A stretch of 64,000 nucleotides of DNA, from contig NZ_RBCJ01000002.1 in NCBI RefSeq assembly GCF_003626755.1, positions 310,001 to 374,000 of the forward strand, written 5' to 3'. The notes beneath the pieces were generated by a model. The model saw only the letters and a program-made list of their open reading frames with translations, was not told where the DNA came from and did no database searches. Made by a program: the position numbers and the translations under genes. This document shows positions 53,679 to 62,263 of the stretch, piece after piece. Origin of the DNA: Ulvibacterium marinum (GTDB lineage: Bacteria; Bacteroidota; Bacteroidia; Flavobacteriales; Flavobacteriaceae). Numbering within the stretch: the first letter of the stretch is position 1; each line of letters begins with the position of its first letter.

Positions 53679-54204
53679 AATCTTCGTTTGTTATTTTAGA
53701 ATCATTGATTTGATGCAATAGATTCTCAATAAGTTCAATTCTCTTTTTGTAGTTGGCAATAATAGCTTCCAGAACAAGCTCGTTGTCCAGATTTTTTTCC
53801 ATTTCCAATTTTAGAAGTTCATATTCCTTGTCCAACTCATCCATAAACAATAGAAACTCCTCTTTATCCGCATCGGATAGTTTGGGATGGTCTTTTACAA
53901 GCTGTACCTGATATGAGACCAAACTCTTGTAATGCATATCAATATCCAATAGTTCCTGGGAAATAACAGTGTTTTGTGTATTGTCACCTTTATTCATCAG
54001 GGAAACACCAATGATAGCGGCAATCCCAAATACCAAAACAAAACTGGCCGCGACACGTAGTATCGGAGATCGCCATAAGGGCACAACTTTTGGCTTTGGC
54101 CCCTCCAACTCCGAGGCAATATTGGCCCAAAGTTTTGCCTTATCCGCTTTATGTTCATCGAACAACGCCTTATTTTCCCGAATGTGCTTTTCAAAATTGT
54201 CCAT
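53659..54204 (-). CDS. Probable anti-sigma factor
   Basis: 181 residues. The first 35 residues are cytoplasmic and charged (HIRENKALFDEHKADKAKLW), one transmembrane helix lies at about 46-66 (ILRVAASFVLVFGIAAII), and the remainder is a helical periplasmic domain (DKEEFLLFMDELDKEYELL). This is the architecture of single-pass anti-sigma factors. It overlaps the sigma gene by one base, and the pairing supports the call. No zinc-binding anti-sigma motif is present, so this is a context-driven assignment. Confidence 0.72.
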   Translation of the reverse strand: MDNFEKHIRENKALFDEHKADKAKLWANIASELEGPKPKVVPLWRSPILRVAASFVLVFGIAAIIGVSLMNKGDNTQNTVISQELLDIDMHYKSLVSYQVQLVKDHPKLSDADKEEFLLFMDELDKEYELLKLEMEKNLDNELVLEAIIANYKKRIELIENLLHQINDSKITNEDYDGYIL

Positions 54205-54743
54205 TATAAGGTGTTTATGATTTCAACTAGTTTTTTCTTTGCCCTATGGTATTGTGATTTTGAAGTAGATGTTGAAATGTCCAATATTTCTCCTATCTCC
54301 AAATGATCGTAACCTTCAATGAGGTAAAGACTTATAATTTGTTTATATCCGGCCGGAAGTTTTTCCAAGCCTATTTTTACTTTTTTAATATCGATCGCTT
54401 CAACTTTTTCTTCTACATCTTCCTTTAAATAAAACTCATGGTCCTCAAGAGGGGTAATGGGAATTTTTTTTAGCTTTAGATGGTTTATACTTTTGTTTAC
54501 CACGATTCTTTTTAACCAAGACCCGAACGTACTTTCATATTTGAAGCTTCCAAGATTTTTAAAAGCATCTACAAAGCTTTCCTGTACAATATCCTCGGCA
54601 TCCTCCTTTATTCCCAACATACGTATGCCTATATTGTACATGGCATCCACATAGAGCTCGTATAGGCGGTACTGCGAGTTTCTATCACCAGACTTGCTAC
54701 GTTCAACAAGCTCCTTATGTGTAAAGCGAATATTGGTTTCCAA
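54204..54743 (-). CDS. ECF RNA polymerase sigma factor
   Basis: 179 residues. Sigma region 2 is YRLYELYVDAMYNIGIRM plus EDAEDIVQESFVDAFKNL, and region 4 is LPAGYKQIISLYLIEGYDHLEIGEIL then TSKSQYHRAKKKL. There is no ATG at the N-terminus; the only start is the TTG at 54743, just after an in-frame stop. Its own promoter carries TGCAACC-N16-GTC, and the same element occurs before two nearby operons, suggesting that it directs transcription of all three, including its own. The anti-sigma-like gene follows directly. Confidence 0.92.
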   Translation of the reverse strand: METNIRFTHKELVERSKSGDRNSQYRLYELYVDAMYNIGIRMLGIKEDAEDIVQESFVDAFKNLGSFKYESTFGSWLKRIVVNKSINHLKLKKIPITPLEDHEFYLKEDVEEKVEAIDIKKVKIGLEKLPAGYKQIISLYLIEGYDHLEIGEILDISTSTSKSQYHRAKKKLVEIINTL

Positions 54744-54797
54744 TTAAATTGAAATGGTTGTTTAACTCCTTAAAATTAGGCCTACTACATTGCTAAA

Positions 54798-54823
54798 GAC
54801 AAATGGGAATCTCAAGGGTTGCA
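54798..54823 (-). promoter_or_regulatory. ECF-type promoter of the sigma factor operon
   Basis: On the minus strand TGCAACC (54823-54817), 16 bases, GTC (54800-54798, in GTCTTTA). It lies 55 bases upstream of the TTG start of the sigma factor gene, as needed for autoregulation. Confidence 0.7.
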
Positions 54824-55136
54824 TCGATTAGAATAATTTTACCAAATGTAAAGCATTTCTGGAATGCGACTTAGTTTCTAAGTTGGGTCAATAGCTAAAG
54901 ACCGTAAGGACCCAAACTCATGTTGATGTCTCGCTTATTTTAACAGCTATCTACTATCCTGCTGAAGGAAGTTCTTTCTTTAATGGAGATTTTATCCAAT
55001 TTAAAAATCGACACTTGGCCGCATGATGTCTAATGTAAGTAATTGAAAACCATAATTATATAAAATTAGTGGGATATAGAGGGTACCTTAAAAATTTGTT
55101 AAATATTCCTAAGAATGCTAAACTTTCAAACCTATA

Positions 55137-55162
55137 TGCAACCCTTTATTTTTTAAACTGTC
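55137..55162 (+). promoter_or_regulatory. ECF-type promoter of the TonB receptor / DUF4249 operon
   Basis: TGCAACC (55137-55143), 16 bases, then GTC (55160-55162, in GTCAATA). The receptor start is 42 bases downstream. Same element and spacing as the two minus-strand sites at 52471-52496 and 54798-54823. Confidence 0.65.
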
Positions 55163-55203
55163 AATAGAGCGTATAAAATTTAAAACCCAAAAAACATTTG
55201 AAT

Positions 55204-57618
55204 ATGCTCATCAATTCAAAATCAAGAAATCACCCCAAAAAAAGTATCAAAACTGCCCTCACCTTCCTGGGCATACTTATGATCAATGCCTTTGTTTTAG
55301 GTCAGGACAGCTATACCATAAATGGGAAAATCACCGATAAGGATAACGGGGAAACCTTATTCGGCGCCTCCGTATTTTTAAAGAACACAAACATAGGGGT
55401 GGTCACCAATGAATATGGTTTTTACTCCATTACAGCCCCAAAAGGGAGTTATGTTTTAGTTATATCCTACATGGGGTATTTGGACATTAATCAAGAAATA
55501 CAATTGGACAAAGACCAAAAATTAGATTTCGAAGTTGAGGAATATACGACCCGTTTGGACGAGATTGTGGTCACCGCGGAGGAATCGGAGCGTATAAGCC
55601 TCAAAAAGCCTGAAATGAGCATTGCCAAACTCAATATTAAAACCGTGAAGCAAATGCCCGTGGTGTTGGGGGAAGTGGATATCATAAAATCAATTCAATT
55701 GTTGCCAGGTGTCACTAACAATGGGGAAGGATCCAGCGGATTTAATGTAAGAGGTGGAGCCGTTGACCAAAATCTAGTGTTGTTGGATGAAGCCATTATT
55801 TATAATACATCCCACTTATTGGGCTTCTTTTCCGTCTTCAATGCAGATGCCATAAAGGACATGAAGTTATATAAGGGAGGGATTCCCGCGCGTTTTGGAG
55901 GAAGGGCTTCATCTGTACTGGATATTCGACAAAAGGACGGGAACAGCAAAAACTTTTCCCTTACCGGAGGTATAGGGGTAATTTCAAGCAGACTTGCGGC
56001 GGAAGGTCCTATGTTCAAGGATAAAGGTTCTTTTCTGGTTGCCGGCAGAGGTTCCTATGCACATCTTTTATTAAAGGCTTCCGGTGAAGAGAACAGCGCT
56101 TATTTTTATGATTTGAACCTTAAGACCAATTATAACCTGAACGAGAACAATAGACTCTTTCTTTCCGGGTACTTTGGGAGGGATGCTTTCGATTTTGGGG
56201 ATAGTTTCGATAGTAGCTATGGAAATTTATCGGGAAATTTACGTTGGAATCATATTTTTAATGACCGTCTCTTTTCCAACCTCTCCCTTATCTATAGCAA
56301 ATACGATTATGACCTTGGAATAAAAATAGAGGAGTTTGAATGGATTTCCTCCATCAATAACTACAACCTAAAGTATGACCTTGCTTATTACGTAAACGAC
56401 AGGTTTAAATTGGACTTTGGGGCAAGTGGAATATATTATGATTTTGATCCAGGTCAAGTACGGCCCACTTCGGAAACATCGGCTATAAACCCCTTATCAT
56501 TAGACCGGAAAAAAGCCCTTGAAAGTGCAGCATACATAGATGCCGAACACAAGCTTACGGATAAGTTGACCGCACAATACGGATTGCGCTACAGTATCTT
56601 CAATCGTTTGGGCGGGCAGGCCATGGTAGATTATGCCAACGATCAGCCTGTAGTGTATAACAGCACCTTGGGCATTTACCAGCGAGGTACCGAAATCGGT
56701 GAAACGGACTTTGAAAAAGGCGAGACCATAAAAAGTTATGGCAATTTGGAGCCCCGAGTGTCCCTCGCATACCAATTAAACGATGTTTCTTCCGTAAAAG
56801 CTGGATATTCCAGGGTTGCCCAATACATCCATTTGCTATCCAATACTACTTCCGTAACCCCATTGGACGTTTGGACGCCAAGTGGACAATTCATCGAACC
56901 TCAATTGTCCGATCAATATGCTTTGGGTTACTTTAGAAATTTCATGGACAAGACCTATTCTTTGGAAGTGGAGGCTTACTACAAAACAATTTCCAATCGG
57001 ATCGATTATATAGATGGCTCCGATCTTATTGGAAACAATACGATCGAGACCGAGATCCTTAATGGGGAATCACGCGCCTATGGTCTAGAATTTTTGGTAC
57101 GAAAGACCGAAGGTAGGCTGACCGGGTGGCTTGCGTACACCTTATCAAAATCGGAACAAAGGACCCCGGGAGGTAATGCAGGAGGTCCAGGAATAAATGA
57201 TGGTAAATGGTACAACACCCCTTTTGACCGTACGCATGACCTTTCCCTTACCGGTGCTTATCAATTGAACGATAAGTGGAGTTTTGGCACTAATCTGGTC
57301 TTCCAGACCGGAAGACCCGTAACCTATCCCAATGGTCAGTATGAGTATGAGGGTCTGTCTATTGCCAGTTACTCGGATAGGAATTCGGATAGATTGCCTG
57401 CATACCATAGACTGGATGTTTCTGCTACCTATGTTCCCAACAGAAAACCCAATAAACGATGGAAAGGCGAATGGGTATTTAGTATCTATAACTTATACAA
57501 TCGTAAAAATGCCGCCGCAATTTCTTTTGGGCAAAATATAGAGACCGGGGCCAACCAAGCCACCCGAGTAGCAATTTTTGGAATGGTACCCTCCGTAACC
57601 TATAACTTTAAATTTTAA
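55204..57618 (+). CDS. TonB-dependent receptor with carboxypeptidase-like prefix (SusC-like)
   Basis: About 804 residues from the ATG at 55204; the TTG at 55198 is discounted. After a signal region ending AFVLGQ comes a CarboxypepD_reg domain (INGKITDKDNGETLFGASVF), then a plug (MPVVLGEVDIIKSIQLLPGV, GFNVRGGAVDQNLVLLDEA) and a TonB-dependent barrel that ends SVTYNFKF. It is followed after five bases by a DUF4249 gene, a pairing typical of Bacteroidota. The substrate is unknown; the pair may import or sense an envelope-related or organic compound. Confidence 0.93.
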   Translation: MLINSKSRNHPKKSIKTALTFLGILMINAFVLGQDSYTINGKITDKDNGETLFGASVFLKNTNIGVVTNEYGFYSITAPKGSYVLVISYMGYLDINQEIQLDKDQKLDFEVEEYTTRLDEIVVTAEESERISLKKPEMSIAKLNIKTVKQMPVVLGEVDIIKSIQLLPGVTNNGEGSSGFNVRGGAVDQNLVLLDEAIIYNTSHLLGFFSVFNADAIKDMKLYKGGIPARFGGRASSVLDIRQKDGNSKNFSLTGGIGVISSRLAAEGPMFKDKGSFLVAGRGSYAHLLLKASGEENSAYFYDLNLKTNYNLNENNRLFLSGYFGRDAFDFGDSFDSSYGNLSGNLRWNHIFNDRLFSNLSLIYSKYDYDLGIKIEEFEWISSINNYNLKYDLAYYVNDRFKLDFGASGIYYDFDPGQVRPTSETSAINPLSLDRKKALESAAYIDAEHKLTDKLTAQYGLRYSIFNRLGGQAMVDYANDQPVVYNSTLGIYQRGTEIGETDFEKGETIKSYGNLEPRVSLAYQLNDVSSVKAGYSRVAQYIHLLSNTTSVTPLDVWTPSGQFIEPQLSDQYALGYFRNFMDKTYSLEVEAYYKTISNRIDYIDGSDLIGNNTIETEILNGESRAYGLEFLVRKTEGRLTGWLAYTLSKSEQRTPGGNAGGPGINDGKWYNTPFDRTHDLSLTGAYQLNDKWSFGTNLVFQTGRPVTYPNGQYEYEGLSIASYSDRNSDRLPAYHRLDVSATYVPNRKPNKRWKGEWVFSIYNLYNRKNAAAISFGQNIETGANQATRVAIFGMVPSVTYNFKF

Positions 57619-57623
57619 TTAAA

Positions 57624-58460
57624 ATGAAGACTCTTTTTAAAACCGCAATACTGTTTTTGACCTTAAGCTTTATATCCTGTGAAGATGTAATCGATGTGGA
57701 CGTACAAACCGCTCCTTCCAGATTGACCGTTGAGGCCTCTTTGGACTGGGAAAAAGGAACCACCGGAAACGAACAGACCATTAAGTTGAGCATGTCCACT
57801 CCTTTTTTTGATACCACTACAAATACTGCCGTAACAGGGGCTTCGGTAAAAGTCACCAATGATTCCAATGGAACCGAGTTTGTCTTTACGGATCAAGGCA
57901 ATGGGGAGTATAGCACGAGTTCCTTTGTTCCCGTAATCGATCAGTCCTATACTCTGGAAATACAACATGATGGGGAAACCTATAGCGCCACCGAGACCAT
58001 GATGTCAGTAACGGACATCACCGAAATCAACCAATCCCGCGAGGATGGTTTTGACGATGAGGCACTGGAGGTCAATATTTTCTTTACGGATCCCGAGGAA
58101 GAGGACAACTATTATCTCTTTAGGTTTCAGGAACAAGGGGATTTGCTACCGGATTTTGAGGATTTGGATGATGAATTTGTAAACGGAAACGAAATCCCTT
58201 GGTATTATGAAAAAGACGATGACGACGATACTGAGGAGTTTGTTCCTGGTGATGTAATTGATATTGCCCTTTACGGAATTTCAGAGGATTACTATAACTA
58301 TATCCGCATTCTTATCGAACAGTCGGGAGGTGTTGATCTTTTCGGTACAATTCCTGTCGCTCTCAAGGGAAATTGTATAAATCCGACCAATCCGGATAAT
58401 TACGCACATGGCTATTTTCGGTTGACACAGGTGGTAAGGGCCAGTTATGAGTTTGAATAA
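57624..58460 (+). CDS. DUF4249 domain lipoprotein
   Basis: 278 residues. A lipoprotein signal has its Cys at about residue 19 (SFISCEDVIDVDV). The N-terminal domain looks like an immunoglobulin-type sandwich (TVEASLDWEKGTTG, TAVTGASVKVTND), as in DUF4249. The middle is acidic (EKDDDDDTEEFVPGDVID). It is translated five bases after the TonB receptor and is its probable surface or periplasmic partner, in the way SusD-type partners accompany SusC. Function otherwise unknown. Confidence 0.88.
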   Translation: MKTLFKTAILFLTLSFISCEDVIDVDVQTAPSRLTVEASLDWEKGTTGNEQTIKLSMSTPFFDTTTNTAVTGASVKVTNDSNGTEFVFTDQGNGEYSTSSFVPVIDQSYTLEIQHDGETYSATETMMSVTDITEINQSREDGFDDEALEVNIFFTDPEEEDNYYLFRFQEQGDLLPDFEDLDDEFVNGNEIPWYYEKDDDDDTEEFVPGDVIDIALYGISEDYYNYIRILIEQSGGVDLFGTIPVALKGNCINPTNPDNYAHGYFRLTQVVRASYEFE

Positions 58461-58496
58461 CTGAAAACATTTGTTGCTGATTTGGGTTTTCCAAAG

Positions 58497-58552
58497 GCCG
58501 TCTAAAGAAATGATATCTTTATAGAAGTGATAGATTCAATTTAGGCGGCTTT
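58497..58552. terminator. Hairpin between convergent DUF4249 and DUF1853 genes
   Basis: GCCGTCTAAA (58497-58506) pairs with TTTAGGCGGC (58540-58549) over 10 bases with one G-U pair and a 33-base loop, followed by a short run of Ts. The long loop makes the call uncertain, but position fits a shared terminator. Confidence 0.4.
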
Positions 58553-59359
58553 TCACCACCATATAACAAAAAATTTGTTGAGCTGGCCATTAGGTTTTTT
58601 CATCCAGACCATGGGAGCATTTTTCCTAAGCATGCTAAGGTTGATTTCCATTAAGATTTCCAGGTGGGATAACCACGGCACATTGTTATGTGGAGCGACG
58701 ACCCATTCCGATTTGAAAGGAATGTAATAGGTGTTAGACCGGAATTCTTTGGTGTTGAAATCATCAAATTTAAGCCAGTACCCAAAAATACAATCTTGGT
58801 TTAATGGTCTAATATGCACCTTTGTGTTTCTAAATGGAGCAAACAATTGGGCCTTAAAGCATACTTGATGTTCAATTTTGTCGGGCTCGATAGCTATACC
58901 GGACAAAGCTCTTATTCCTTCTTGGGAATGTAACAAAGGGAACTGTTCCTCCCTGATTTTTTCCATTTTGGTGAAGAACATATCCCTTTTATTGGGGCCC
59001 ATTAAACGATGTATGGGTTCTGATATTTCTGGGTCGATAATGTAAAATTTATAGGTCAGTTCTATATGGATCCATTTTTGGGTTCGGACATCCTTCAGGA
59101 TAAAATCGATTTCACCAATGGTACGGTTGCCTTCTTTGACCGGTAAACCGTGCAGTACAATTTCATAGACATCACAATGTTCAATGAGCTGTTTAAAAAC
59201 ATGTTCCATCTGATGGCCCAACCGAATGTTTTGAGGAATGGGTTGGGCCAAAAAGTGATTCAAATTGATATTGGGAAAATTAAATTGCTGTATACCAAAC
59301 TGCTCATTTGTCCATAGGGGCGGGGTGTTCAGAAAACCATGTAGTTGTTTTTGAATCAT
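58553..59359 (-). CDS. DUF1853 family protein
   Basis: 268 residues with the DUF1853 pattern: IRLGHQMEHVFKQLIEH, then GEIDFILKDVRTQKWIHIEL and GPNKRDMFFTKM. The series Glu-Asp-x-Glu-x-Lys (E in GEID, D, and HIELTYKFY) matches a PD-(D/E)XK nuclease-like core, an impression from the motif only. Soluble, no signal peptide. Divergent from the VWA gene; convergent with DUF4249. Function unknown. Confidence 0.85.
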   Translation of the reverse strand: MIQKQLHGFLNTPPLWTNEQFGIQQFNFPNINLNHFLAQPIPQNIRLGHQMEHVFKQLIEHCDVYEIVLHGLPVKEGNRTIGEIDFILKDVRTQKWIHIELTYKFYIIDPEISEPIHRLMGPNKRDMFFTKMEKIREEQFPLLHSQEGIRALSGIAIEPDKIEHQVCFKAQLFAPFRNTKVHIRPLNQDCIFGYWLKFDDFNTKEFRSNTYYIPFKSEWVVAPHNNVPWLSHLEILMEINLSMLRKNAPMVWMKKPNGQLNKFFVIWW

Positions 59360-59502
59360 TCTAACCGGGAAGAACTGCCAATATTACGCATTTATAGGAA
59401 TTACTTATTTGTGTTTGAACGTAAAATCTGCGTTTGGACCTTATAAAGTTAAGTTTTCTTTAAAACCGAAATTGATTCTACCAAATGTGTTAATTTTATC
59501 TA

Positions 59503-60669
59503 ATGGCTATGATGACAAGAAAAGGTTTTCGCTTCGTTCCTTATGAAGCCGCGGAACAAACTCCCTTTGAAAAACTCTTTGACATTTTTCAGGAACTTAT
59601 TACGCATACCTCAGGTGATTTTGACGAGGCAATCGATTGGTTACGCGAATTGGACAAGGAATATGAGCTCACGGATGAAAACTACACCATAGATGATTTT
59701 ATTGAAGACTTAAAGGCAAAGGGATATATCCGGGAAGAGTTTGAAGATGGCGACGGACAGCCCAATGAAGGTGAAGATGGGGAAGAAGGTGATGGTGGAA
59801 GCGGTTCAATTTCCATCACCGCAAAAATGGAGCGGATAATTCGTCAACGGGCTTTGGATCAAATTTTTGGAAAACTTAAAAGAAGGGGTGCCGGTAATCA
59901 TAAAACAGGTTCTTCCGGTAGGGGAGATGAGCATACCGGTGATTTTAGGGAATATCGCTATGGCGATGCCTTGGAACATATCTCCATGACCGAGAGCTTA
60001 AAAAATGCCCAGATAAACAATGGTATAGGAAACTTTGCCTTAAGCGAAGAAGATTTGGTAGTAGAGGATACCCACTACAAGGCACAAATGAGTACGGTCT
60101 TGATGATAGACATAAGCCATAGTATGATCTTATATGGTGAAGATCGGATCACACCCGCGAAAAAGGTGGCCATGGCCTTGGCAGAACTGATTACCACAAG
60201 ATATCCAAAGGACACCCTGGATATTTTGGTTTTCGGCAACGATGCTTGGCCCATACCCATAAAAGATTTACCATACCTTAAGGTTGGCCCATACCATACA
60301 AATACCGTGGCCGGTTTGCAGTTGGCCATGGATATGCTCCGTAGAAAGCGGAATACCAACAAACAGATTTTTATGATTACCGATGGTAAACCCAGTTGTT
60401 TACGGTTGCCGGATGGTACCTATTACAAGAACAGTGTCGGTTTGGACGATTATATTGTAGAAAAATGCTACAATATGGCCCGGCAGGCCAGAAAACTACA
60501 TATTCCTATTACCACATTTATGATCGCCCAAGATCCCTATCTCATGCGATTTATCCGTCATTTTACGGAAGCCAACAAGGGCAAGGCCTTTTTTACGGGA
60601 TTAAAAGGATTGGGCGAAATGATTTTTGAGGATTATGAAACGAATCGGCGGAAACGATTAAAAGGATAA
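59503..60669 (+). CDS. VWA domain protein partnered with a MoxR-like ATPase
   Basis: 388 residues. The first 130 residues are acidic and partly disordered (FEDGDGQPNEGEDGEEG spans 83-99). The VWA domain starts near residue 195 with the MIDAS motif MIDISHSM (DxSxS), then TDGKPSC. It lacks signal and membrane segments and is cytoplasmic. The partner ATPase is 14 bases downstream. VWA/MoxR pairs act as chaperones that insert metals or activate enzymes; the client is unknown here. A pair with such an acidic N-terminus resembles the ChlD/ChlI organisation. Confidence 0.85.
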   Translation: MAMMTRKGFRFVPYEAAEQTPFEKLFDIFQELITHTSGDFDEAIDWLRELDKEYELTDENYTIDDFIEDLKAKGYIREEFEDGDGQPNEGEDGEEGDGGSGSISITAKMERIIRQRALDQIFGKLKRRGAGNHKTGSSGRGDEHTGDFREYRYGDALEHISMTESLKNAQINNGIGNFALSEEDLVVEDTHYKAQMSTVLMIDISHSMILYGEDRITPAKKVAMALAELITTRYPKDTLDILVFGNDAWPIPIKDLPYLKVGPYHTNTVAGLQLAMDMLRRKRNTNKQIFMITDGKPSCLRLPDGTYYKNSVGLDDYIVEKCYNMARQARKLHIPITTFMIAQDPYLMRFIRHFTEANKGKAFFTGLKGLGEMIFEDYETNRRKRLKG

Positions 60670-60683
60670 AAGCGGAAAAATCT

Positions 60684-62153
60684 ATGGATTTGAATTATAA
60701 AAAACTTACTACGCTCGGAGAGCTAAAAAAAGCAGGGTATCAAGGTAAAAGTATCAAAGACGAACTGCGCGACAATTTGCGTGAAAAGATTAAAAAAGGG
60801 GAGGAGACTTTTACAGGGGTATGGGGCTATGAAAATTCCGTGATACCGGAATTGGAAAGGGCCATACTATCCCGACATAATATCAATTTACTGGGATTAC
60901 GGGGACAGGCCAAGACAAGATTGGCCAGGCTTATGGTAAATCTTTTGGATGAATGGATCCCTATAGTGGAAGGTTCAGAAATCAATGACGACCCGTTTAA
61001 CCCGATATCGCGATTTGCAAGACAACGGATTGAGGAACATGGTGATGCAACCCTTATTGCATGGTTGCATAGGGAGGAACGTTTTTATGAAAAATTGGCT
61101 ACCCCTGATGTTACCGTGGCCGATTTGATCGGCGACGTAGATCCCATTAAGGCAGCCAATCTTAAACTTTCCTATGCAGATGACCGCGTTATCCATTTTG
61201 GAATGATACCCCGTGCCAACCGATCTATTTTTGTTATCAACGAACTGCCTGACCTGCAAGCCAGAATTCAGGTATCCTTGTTCAATATACTGCAGGAGGG
61301 CGACATACAAATACGCGGGTTTAAGCTGCGACTACCTCTGGATATTCAGTTTGTTTTTACGGCAAACCCTGAGGACTACACCAATAGAGGCAGTATCGTT
61401 ACCCCTTTAAAGGATCGGATCGGTTCCCAAATTTTAACGCATTATCCGGAAGATATAGAAACAGCTCGGAAAATTACCGAACAAGAGTCCAATCTGGATG
61501 CGCGACAAACAAGTCTGGTTTATGTACCTGAAATGGCCAAGGACTTATTGGAGCAAATCAGCTTTGAGGCCCGGAACAGTGAGTATGTGGATTTTAAAAG
61601 TGGGGTAAGTGCTAGAACCAGTATTACCGCTTTCGAAAACCTATTGAGTACCGCGGAACGTAGGGCATTGCTATCCGGTTCGGACAACACCAGTGTAAGG
61701 CTAAGTGATTTCTTGGGCGTTATCCCATCTATAACCGGGAAAATAGAATTGGTATATGAAGGTGAACAGGAAGGAGCGGATGCTGTTGCGGAAATACTTA
61801 TTGATGATGCGGTGAAATCCTTATTTCCCAAATTCTTTCCAAAGATCAATAAATTGGAACGAAAGGACGAAGAAACACCGTATGATGACTTGGCACACTG
61901 GTTTTTTGAGGGCGAGGGTTTTGAGCTGTTGGACGATTTTACGGACGAGGAATACAAAAGGGCCTTGGACGGCATTCCCGCGCTAAACCAATTAATAAAG
62001 GAGTATCAACCGGATTTCCCTCAGGAGGATGTTTATTTTCTCAAAGAATTGTTGCTGTGGGGATTAGTGGCCCATAAAAAATTAAGCAAGCACCGATTTA
62101 CGGAAGGTTATCAGTTTAAGGACTTGTACGGAAGTTTTATTAGCGGTCTGTAA
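60684..62153 (+). CDS. MoxR/ChlI-like AAA+ ATPase
   Basis: 489 residues. The Walker A is GLRGQAKTRLA (Ala in place of the second Gly, as in MoxR proteins) and the Walker B is SIFVINELPDL, with Asn where many AAA+ proteins have Asp. Later motifs are FTANPEDYTNRGSIVTPLKDRIGSQI (sensor 1 region), split as given in the protein around residues 228-255. The C-terminal part is helical. It acts with the upstream VWA protein, like magnesium chelatase ChlI with ChlD. The client is unknown. Confidence 0.85.
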   Translation: MDLNYKKLTTLGELKKAGYQGKSIKDELRDNLREKIKKGEETFTGVWGYENSVIPELERAILSRHNINLLGLRGQAKTRLARLMVNLLDEWIPIVEGSEINDDPFNPISRFARQRIEEHGDATLIAWLHREERFYEKLATPDVTVADLIGDVDPIKAANLKLSYADDRVIHFGMIPRANRSIFVINELPDLQARIQVSLFNILQEGDIQIRGFKLRLPLDIQFVFTANPEDYTNRGSIVTPLKDRIGSQILTHYPEDIETARKITEQESNLDARQTSLVYVPEMAKDLLEQISFEARNSEYVDFKSGVSARTSITAFENLLSTAERRALLSGSDNTSVRLSDFLGVIPSITGKIELVYEGEQEGADAVAEILIDDAVKSLFPKFFPKINKLERKDEETPYDDLAHWFFEGEGFELLDDFTDEEYKRALDGIPALNQLIKEYQPDFPQEDVYFLKELLLWGLVAHKKLSKHRFTEGYQFKDLYGSFISGL

Positions 62154-62206
62154 ATATTCCTTCCTTTTACCTCGTAAGCTTTGGAATACTTTTAATAAAA
62201 GAAAAC

Positions 62207-62235
62207 GCCCTGACGAACAAAAATTCCATCAGGGC
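62207..62235. terminator. Hairpin between convergent ATPase and histidine kinase genes
   Basis: GCCCTGA and TCAGGGC form a 7-bp stem (15-base loop), extended by A-rich and T-rich flanks (AAAAGAAAA, CTTCTTTT) on both sides. The flanks favour a bidirectional terminator between the convergent genes. Confidence 0.55.
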
Positions 62236-62263
62236 ACTTCTTTTCATAGCAACAATTTCCCCG

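Larger units (their letters stand above)
54744..55197. other. Divergent regulatory spacer between sigma operon and TonB receptor
   Basis: 454 bases with no open frame that I can support. It holds two divergent ECF-type promoter elements, at 54798-54823 (minus) and 55137-55162 (plus). A CAAATGTA at 54843-54850 reads TACATTTG on the minus strand, a -7-like element that could be a second, housekeeping promoter for the sigma gene. The middle 250 bases show nothing recognisable. Confidence 0.6.

Noticed and set aside
61046-61071. TGCAACC in the MoxR-like ATPase gene as an ECF promoter
   Set aside because: No GTC follows at 16 bases (ATA instead), and it lies in the middle of a gene with no downstream start.
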